In this document: positions 1-8,200 of the stretch, piece by piece
How positions within the stretch are numbered: the stretch's first letter is position 1
Layout of the letters: each line of letters starts with the position of its first letter
From: Phoronis ovalis
Lineage: Eukaryota > Phoronida > Phoronidae
Length of the DNA: 12,392 bases
Direction of reading: 5' to 3'
NCBI GenBank assembly: GCA_028565635.1
Contig: JAOXYB010045515.1
Span: 1-12,392 of the forward strand
Translations under genes and position numbers: made by a program
Notes under the pieces: generated by a model
The model's database searches: none
Seen by the model: the letters and a program-made list of their open reading frames with translations, nothing else
Told to the model about the DNA's origin: nothing

Positions 1-1302
1 AGATTTTCTGTTTGGCAATAAATAGATTATTATATGGTAATCACGTCACTGAGACTTTTTATGTTACACTATTTGGCAATCTTCCATCAGATGGCGATGA
101 CGCAATAATAGCAGCGCCACCTAGTGGGAAAAAATAAAACTAATTTGGAAACCTGTCACCACTGTGCCCTGTATCCGCCCCTGCTGTTTCCGGGGACCTA
201 GTTACACTGAAAGGTCAATTTCCTTTACAATCAGCTTCTTCTTGGACAAATGTTGAGTTTGTTGTTGAATATGTCCTATGTCTGTGAAGGTACGTGGATG
301 GAAACATTTTTGACGCTAGTTTAAGGAGTCAAGAGTTGTTCTGGCAAGTTCCTTTAGGGTGCTTACGCTGATTGGCAAATTATTTTTAAAAAATCAACAT
401 TGAAACTTTCAATTCTCGTATCACCCCTTGATACTGTTCTATATTGTACGAGGCGCCGCCTCGGACACAGGAGCTATATTGATAATTTCTATGAATTTGT
501 TTGACATTTTTGTAGGATTTTTGACCGTTTGGTGATGTGTGAATGACTGAAGTGGAAGTATACTTATTTCATTCATTTAATATTTTTTATTGATTTTATT
601 TTATTTTTTAGCACCATTTCCCTGTGGTGTAGGTAGCAGTACTATGCCAAAGTAGGCATTCAGTAGGCCAGTACACATGGTTCAAAACGATAATTATAAA
701 CAGTGATTTCCCATAATCCAATTTTATTTAATGTAAGATATTCTTTCAAACGTTAAACAGATATCCAGCTTGTACTACCGAAAACTTACAATTAATTAGT
801 AATTGACAGTACTCAATGTACTATTATCCTTACTCATTCCTTAAACTGTTAATCTAATTAAAGGAAACTCCAGTTATATTCCTAATAATATAATAAAAAA
901 TAATTGTAAACAAGTGACTCAGGAACATTGTCTTGACTGTGTGCAATTTGCCACAGACACAAACGAGAATGATTTTATTCATGTGTATGACGTTATATGT
1001 AACTTCAATAAGAAAATCACACTACCGTAATACACGAGCCATCAAAATAATAAAGGGCTGTGCTACTTTTTTCTGATCCAGCATTAGTAGACAATCTAAT
1101 AAATCTTAATTTTAGTGATAACATACGTTATTGAAAATCTATTAAGTAGAAGCTTTCTCTTGAAAATTACAAGAATATATATAGTAATATATGTTTGCTT
1201 CCCCATATAATATAATGCATTAATCAGCAAAAAGTCACACAGACATCTTCAGTAAATTTTCATTAAGCTCTTTACTTTATTATAATTTTCTTAACACTTC
1301 AA
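1..1302. other. Left flank, no gene supported
   Basis: The first 480 bases are relatively G/C-rich, with a CTCF-like site, a 15-bp palindrome at 449-463 (CGAGGCG-C-CGCCTCG) and a 47-codon open plus-strand frame at 144-284 of unknown meaning. From about 500 to 1302 the sequence is A/T-rich, with no splice-bounded frame or RNA gene that I can recognise. Confidence 0.6.
114..127 (-). promoter_or_regulatory. CTCF-consensus match
   Basis: The minus strand reads CCACTAGGTGGCGC, which fits the known animal CTCF core CCASYAGRKGGCRS at every position. The surrounding 100 bases are more G/C-rich than the window average. Occupancy cannot be judged from sequence, and the match could belong to a dispersed repeat. 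Confidence 0.35.
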
Positions 1303-1312
1303 TTTATTTATT
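1303..1312 (-). terminator. Candidate polyadenylation signal of the ZP gene
   Basis: The minus strand reads AATAAATAAA, two overlapping AATAAA hexamers, about 780 nt past the stop codon. It is the first canonical hexamer I see on that strand after the stop. Variant signals such as TATAAA occur nearer (around 1913-1918), so the true 3' end may be much closer. Overlapping AATAAA is also common by chance in A/T-rich DNA. Confidence 0.25.
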
Positions 1313-2090
1313 GACGTCATGTTTAGAGCTTTCGTATCTCTGGCTTCAGTTGTCGTTGTTCAGAACTTAGACATACTATCAGACCCTAACAATGAGAATG
1401 ATTTCAAAGATGTTGGTGGCATGATTTCAAAAAAGTCACACAGCCAATCTGCAACTATTCCTTGTGAGCCTTACTATACCATAAAGTACCGTTTGATCCG
1501 AAAAAGACGAAAACAATATTGTTCTAATTCTGAATCATCATTAAAATAAAAACAAATATGTATAAAAATATAGAAGAATTCCGAATAAACATATCACACA
1601 AAAATTATCTAGGAATGATATACATGTACATGCCATTCTTTCATAGCTGGTACAAGTACTGATGACATTAAATCACGACCTAAAATACTAACAACCAATT
1701 AAGGTCTGTATTTGTGTGCAAAAACTCTTAAATTTGTTTTCTTGGGTAAATATCTTAAATTGAATGTATACAAAATGTATAGCTTAAATATTACCACGTG
1801 GTGTAACGGGGATGTTAATAAATGGAAAAAAAATATACAGGAACAGAAACTGAGGAAGCGTTTTAACTGCACATTAAACAATATATCTAGAAACGGTCGT
1901 AGGCTTATGAATGTTTTATATGTAAACAATATATTCACACGTTATCAGCAATGCAATCAAGGACGTAAAGTTTAAGAATTAATCATCATCAGTTGTAAGA
2001 TGTGTACTATTGTGCACGTACAGGTTTGTAAGAAAAAAGACACATAATTATGAGGAAATAGATACCACAAGTTACACCACAAGCTTGCTT
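1313..2090 (-). other. Region downstream of the ZP stop: probable 3' UTR or early intergenic DNA
   Basis: It lies between the ZP stop codon and the first canonical minus-strand AATAAA. Plus-strand frames at 1319-1549 (76 codons) and 1712-1975 (87 codons) are open, but they match no family I know and have no splice or promoter support. I treat them as chance. Confidence 0.4.
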
Positions 2091-2293
2091 TTAGAATGCT
2101 GGATTATCAACTCCCTTTGTTGGATAAGGAGGTGGATTAGACTCCATGCTTCTATTATACTTCCTGGCCACAAATACAGTAGCAGTCATAGACAAAACAA
2201 GCAGAACTGCCAGGATGGTAACGATTGCAATAAATACAGTCAGGTGAACGGTGTCACTGCATCCTTGATCCTTCAAGTTATTTTTCAAAGAGT
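2091..2293 (-). CDS. ZP gene exon 10: transmembrane helix, cytoplasmic tail, stop
   Basis: The acceptor is TACCTTTTCAG at 2294-2304. It encodes residues 342-408 and ends at TAA (2093-2091). A juxtamembrane Cys353 precedes a strongly hydrophobic segment of about 25 residues (LTVFIAIVTILAVLLVLSM and on to FVA), stopped by Arg-Lys. The short tail carries PPPY (395-398), a WW-domain ligand type, and the C-terminal DNPAF (404-408), which has the NPxF form of an endocytic/PTB-type motif. The open frame continues upstream of the acceptor to an ATG, but the phase and acceptor show this is intron. Confidence 0.93.
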
Positions 2294-5200
2294 CTGAAAA
2301 GGTAAACATTAACTTATATTATACTGTTGATATCCTGGTGGAATACTTGGTTGTAATTTTTTTCTGGGGACCTGCCACCTAACCCTAAAAATCTTGACCA
2401 TGTGTATATTTAGATAAAACTAAATAATATATCCGTATTTATGCAAAATGCTCAAAATACATTATATTTTAATCATGAGTAGACAGATTCGACGTGTATT
2501 GAGTTCGATTGCCGAAAATAATATTCAAATTTAGCTGGAATCGAACGAAACTTGCATTTGATTTTCTGCATTTGCCACTGAATAATAGCCTAAAGCATGA
2601 AAAACGTATACCCATTGTCATACCCAGAAGGAGGAAATGGTGACTCATATGGTCACGTTCCCATTAGGTAATATGTAGGTATGACCCCCGAATTTACTGC
2701 AGCCTCTGATTTTGTTAGTTACTGTATATTACATGATACTGATACTAAATATGCAAATTACATTCTTTTAAAATGTGCCTCTTCGAATTTCTGTGGATTA
2801 ACATTACACATGGGTTCTTCATTTATATAAATAATGTTTTGGAAAAAAATTCTTGATCACTTGCTTAAAGTTACATCATATTTCTTTTAGGTTAGCATAA
2901 GTTAAATAGTATCTACACGCAGCATTTTTTTTTACATAAAAAACTACTGTCCTCAAAATCAAGAATGATTTAATCACTTCTACACATTAACTATCACTCT
3001 GCGATGTAGTACCAATACGACATTTCTTTGGTATTGTTCTGTTTATACTGCTGTTTTTAATTTGCATAGTGTTCTTTTCAAGTATGTGTTTTCTGCTAGT
3101 TTTATTTTAGTTTATACTTGCCCAACAAATTTATCTTCAGTTCAGATTGACATGGGTGGTTAATTTATAGAAATATAAATTACACAATAGCTGAACATAT
3201 GGGTTATTATTATTCACGTTTCAAGACTACGTGCATTTTTTCCAGAATTTTAAGTATATAGTGACTAGCACATATGTATTAAATTAAATACGTATACATG
3301 TAATGGTAGCTTATGTATGTCTTTCTGGCAAAATGTTCAGACGTACGAAATCTTACCATGTGTTCCAACGTTGATGGTAAGAGATACCGTTGTCTGATTT
3401 ACAAGGTTCTCTCTAACATCACGACGTTTACGAGAGCTTAGGCCAAGAGCCTTGTTGGCGCAGGAGTCACTCTGAAGTAGAGATAAATAAAATAATTTCA
3501 ACTAAGCATACATTTTTCAACTTTTCGTAATTGAGAACGACCATGTTATGGTGCCTTTTTAGTGTTGACTGCCTTGCAAGTAAAACATGTATAATAAGTT
3601 TAAGAAATGTCTTTTTGTCCTTGACAGCAGTAGCAATAAAAGGAAAAAGCACTCTATGTTATACAGTAATGTTTACCAAACGAAATTCTCTGTGAAAATG
3701 ATAATTTTGAATGATCCACATTTTTTAGAAAAGTTTTTTTCTGAAATTCCCAATATGAATTTCCTGTTGCCGAATTTAGCTCATAGTTTTATACCAGTCG
3801 TAAGTGAGAAAATCAAGTGTGCCAACACGTAATATTCCCTTGACACAATGGGCTTGTGCGAAAATTAACTGCAATTCTGTCCTATTATACCGACGTTCAC
3901 AGATATCTAAAATTACAGTCATTTACTCTTTTTAGAGTCAATGCATAAAGAACAATCCTGCGATATAATTGTACTCGTCGATATGAAGCGATTTTTAATT
4001 CGAAAGTTTATCGTCATCAATTAAGATTTATCATGGTAACCCACAATCCCTAATAATTTTTTCCACTTAAATGTTTTTTTAAAAATAACACACACATATA
4101 TATATATAGATATATGTGTGTGTGTGTGTGTTCCAGGTCGCACGAGTGCGTTGGATTACTTATATGCCAATTTAGTTATCAATATATAATGAACTGTTTC
4201 ATGCTTAGTCAGGTGTCGCTTATTAATAATCAACACATGCATTTACATCTCAGAGAACTTCTTTGTGACAACTGAAGAAAATAAATGTACGTGCCTGTAG
4301 TACTATGTTGGCCACATAATGTTTCTGGGGAATTCGAATTCAAAATGCCATTGACTAAAGAAGTATATGAAAACAATACACCGTTGAATGAGTTAGTCCA
4401 CGAAGAAATGCTGCGAGCTGGATTAAATATAAATCCTTTCACCTGTAGTGTTCATGATAAAAAAATGAAGGTCGCCACGAGTACACCTACATTGTTAAGC
4501 ACTTATCATACATGTAAACATCGTCCCTTCTAGCAGTCTTTCATAACTTACATTCTAAGCAATGGAAAACATGTATCTAGACTACTACTTTTAATTGTAT
4601 CACAAAAACAAGTGCACTTATATATTATTATCATTATACACTGTAATTTAGGAGATATGTTAATATATACGATTATATACTTACACCTGCTTGGCATTTG
4701 TTTCCTAATGGATTTACTGGAGTGATATCGCTTGTACAAAAGTCAACAGTACATGATATAGTGATGGCAGCACTAGCAGAATATCTAAAGCAGTCAAATG
4801 TGTTGGTCATAACAGTAACATAACTAGTAGTAGATAGGGTAGCGTCGTACGTAAAACCAGTATTAACAGTAGTGCCAACAGGAGCAGAAACCGGAACGCA
4901 GCTGTAATTTACAATGTCAGAGATTAATATATCTTGGTCGTGCATATTTGTATGCACAACCAATTACGCACTGTGAGAGGTGTTATACACACACGCACGC
5001 ACACATTCAATATCAAGGTAATTCAGGGCAAAAAAAATAAGGAATCCTTGCAATTTTACCAACATGATATTTATCAGTGGCAAACAGGCACTGACTTGTT
5101 AGAATTCATCTAATGCGTTTTGTTCATTCAATACAGCTCCTCAAAGAATGATAAGTCAAACCTAAATGTAGCTTCGGTACCGGTGGAGGTTTATACAATT

Positions 5201-8200
5201 AACGGTGAGTTTATACGGCAAAAAGGTAAGGATTACCGTTCCTTTGTAAAACATTTTAGGCGCTTCAACTTCAGATTGAATGCTGTGTCATCACAATTTA
5301 CGTGTTATTTTTTCGCGAAAGTCATACCATGAATTTGTATAAACAAAATAAAGCTGGCTGAACTTTCGTCCAATAAGAACTGTAAGGTTTCTTACCTGGC
5401 AGTTATCAAGTCCAATGTGTTTGCTACGAGAGGTGGTACAGATTGTACTGTACAGCTTGAGGCATGAAGACCTGTTGCGCCACCTAAAGTCAAGTTACAC
5501 ATGTGTAGTACAAATACAAAATATGACACATAAAATACATAAAAAATGGTATATACATACACACACATTTATATATATATATATATAATGTGTGTATACC
5601 ATTTTTTATGTATTTTTTTACAGATACACAGCATCTTTGAATGACTTTAGCAGACACGAAACAGCGAATATATATTTTGTATTATTATTATGATATACTA
5701 TATGTAATGTATGATATAATGATATGTAACAGAGAAAAACTTTAATAAATTATTACGATTGAATTATTCTTACCTCCTGTCAAAGCAAGTTTAAGCTGTA
5801 CTGGAACTCCAAGCGCACATGTCGCTATATCGGTTTGAGGGGTTCCACTAGCAACCAAAGTTAATGTGGCTGTTGGTGTAAGCTTTGTTATGGTTCCAGC
5901 TGTAAGATCCCTGTAAATGAGTGTCATTTATGTAGATACGCCTTACAATGCTCGAAATAATTTATAAAACCAAATGGCTTAACCCTTCTCCGGGCATTAT
6001 TCTTGAAATAGTTTGTGTTTTTTTGAAATGTACGTTTTGAAAAGTATATGTTAAAAATATCTTCACTTATTTTTTGCCTATGGAATTACAACAAAGAATT
6101 ACCTCAATTTGTTTTACAACTGTCTTTTGCTGTTTAAAACTTATGAATTTTTAAAGATTAATTGCTATTTTTTAAAATAGTTTCGTAAGACGTATTATAT
6201 AATGAATGAGGTTTACATATGCAATATCTGTAAAACCCAATTAAATAAGTAGTCTTACTTATATCTTTGAGAATAAAAATGTTGCTTCTTATCAAGTCGC
6301 TTGTTTAAATTTCATGCATGCACTTTATTACTTCACTTGTTAAACATGTTTTAAATTATATATACACACCTTTATGTTGAGTCTTTAAAAAGGAACGTGT
6401 GTGCGTTAAGAAATTGTTAATATGACATTCACGTCCCATCTATTCAACTATGGCTTTGCTTCGTTTAATTTTAATCAATAGCATATTTACCCAGTAACAT
6501 CAAGCGTAGCAATCGTTGGCGTTTGTGTAGCAGGAGTAGTATCGCTAAAATCACAGTCAGCCGCAGCTATAGATAATGCATAATCAGAAGACTGGATCAG
6601 GTTGCCCATATCCTTGGTTAAATAGAAGATTGCATTGGCTGCCAATGGGCCAGGTTCTGTAGCACCTTGCTGAAAATTTCAATTCAATATAAGTTAATAT
6701 ATTCATTATAATAATATTTCAAGTTTAGGTCACCCACAGTCTTGGTTAACACGATTGCAGCATCTGCTTCTAAGGTACCAGTAGATGCAACAACATATTG
6801 GATACATTAATTGGACTTGAACTATCGTTATAAGTATATAATTCCATTTTGCTTTATGTCAAGGAATATGTATATAAGGTTTACTACGTAATGAATACTA
6901 ACATAAATTCAATATAATTAAATTAATTATACTAGAGACACCGAGATAATAACTAGATTTTGTATTTTTTAAGATCGTGGGCTACTGTATTTGGCGCGCG
7001 GGATAGTTACAATATAATACGATGAAACGGATGCAAGTATCAAATTAAATATAAGTTACAAGTTACTTAAGTTACTAAAAGTTACTTTAACTTTACTTTA
7101 TTTTTATTTTTCTGATTTTGGTTGATTAATGTTTTTTGATGAGTGAATCAATAGTCAATTTGCAAACACTTGGTGGAGCCACCAGTCGAGGACCCAAACC
7201 TTCCCATCATGTCGCATTCTGTGAATGAACAATGACGTAGTCATCCGTGCGCTCACACAATTCTTTCACAAAACACTGTATTCTTCGCTTTCTCTGTATA
7301 CTGAGCCAAAACCAAAAAATAATTATTATTTCCGTTGGTTTAAGAAATGCTTTCTTTTTCTAATTTATATTAACATTTCTATACACAATTATTTAATGAC
7401 AGTTTTATTACTTTGATTAATTGACGCCTCTTAATGTATTTAAGAAGCAGGAGTTGTATTCAACTGATAGCTGCTGGGATCGAAAGGGACCCACGATGGT
7501 GCCCTCAAGTGCATGTAATTAGTGAATTTGGGTATATGCAACCGTCAACGTACCTTAATACCACAAACACCAGTTGCAGTGTCAATGTCACTGAGCACAA
7601 GCTCTAATTTGTTATCAACTATCGTTATATCTGCGCAGGCAGCATCAGGTTGATCAGCTACTTGAAGCTTCAGGTGAGTATCTCCCCCAGCAAGAACGTA
7701 CGTGACGGTCAATGTGTTAACTTCACTACCGACAGCACCAGTGCGTGCACAAGTGTATGTTGCTAAATAGCAAAAAGTTATGAAACAATAATTATATTAT
7801 TACACTGTTCAACTACGGCATCGATTCATGCTGAAAATCAAGTTTAATAAAAAATGTACAATGAAAGGGATTACAATGAAATAGTACTTATAGTCTCACT
7901 ATGAAATCGAGCTGCGAAAGAAATTTTGATGTGATAAACAAGACAATTAATATAGGAAACTCGCATGATATAATAAATATATTGTACTGTTAAGGTACTA
8001 TTGAAACATTTGTTTATAAATATTAATATCTTACCTGTGCCAGGAGGATCCTGCCCTGATATTACCTAAAAAGTAAAACATAAGTTTTGACTAAAAGATC
8101 CCACCACATGTATGTGCAAATTGTGCATTTAATTTGTTAAACTAAGTTTCTGGTTTCCTATTTTATCATACTGATACAGACGTTTAACATCAATAGGTTG

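Larger units (their letters stand above)
6670..7553 (-). other. Intron 4 of the ZP gene
   Basis: An 884-bp GTACGT...TTTCAG intron. It holds the relic exon at 6720-6800, a G/C-rich TTTGGCGCGCGGGA block at 6990-7003, the AAGTTAC cluster, and a G/C-richer patch at about 7160-7210 with a TGGTGG...CCACCA hairpin. Confidence 0.85.

Noticed and set aside
1319-1549. 76-codon plus-strand frame with an IRKRRKQ stretch
   Set aside because: No recognised domain, no promoter or splice support, and a length expected by chance in A/T-rich DNA.
1712-1975. 87-codon plus-strand frame and its 79-codon minus-strand mirror at 1699-1938
   Set aside because: Lys/Asn/Ile-rich, opposite each other, and in the region after the ZP stop codon. 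There is no family resemblance and no gene signals.
2010-2297. 95-codon plus-strand frame
   Set aside because: It is antisense to the transmembrane exon (2091-2293), which has splice sites, phase and family features.
2294-2309. Upstream ATG giving the last exon its own start (MFTFS)
   Set aside because: These bases are the TACCTTTTCAG acceptor tract, and exon 9 joins at 2293 in the correct phase.
2498-2550. GTTCGATT-type B-box motifs suggesting a tRNA or tRNA-derived SINE
   Set aside because: The T-stem bases around the motif do not pair, and no A box or acceptor stem is present.
3467-3652. 61-codon minus-strand frame next to exon 9
   Set aside because: It crosses the exon 9 acceptor in a different frame from the gene, so it is intron read-through.
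3587-3832. 81-codon plus-strand frame in intron 8
   Set aside because: Phe/Lys/Asn-rich composition typical of chance frames here. No similarity recognised.
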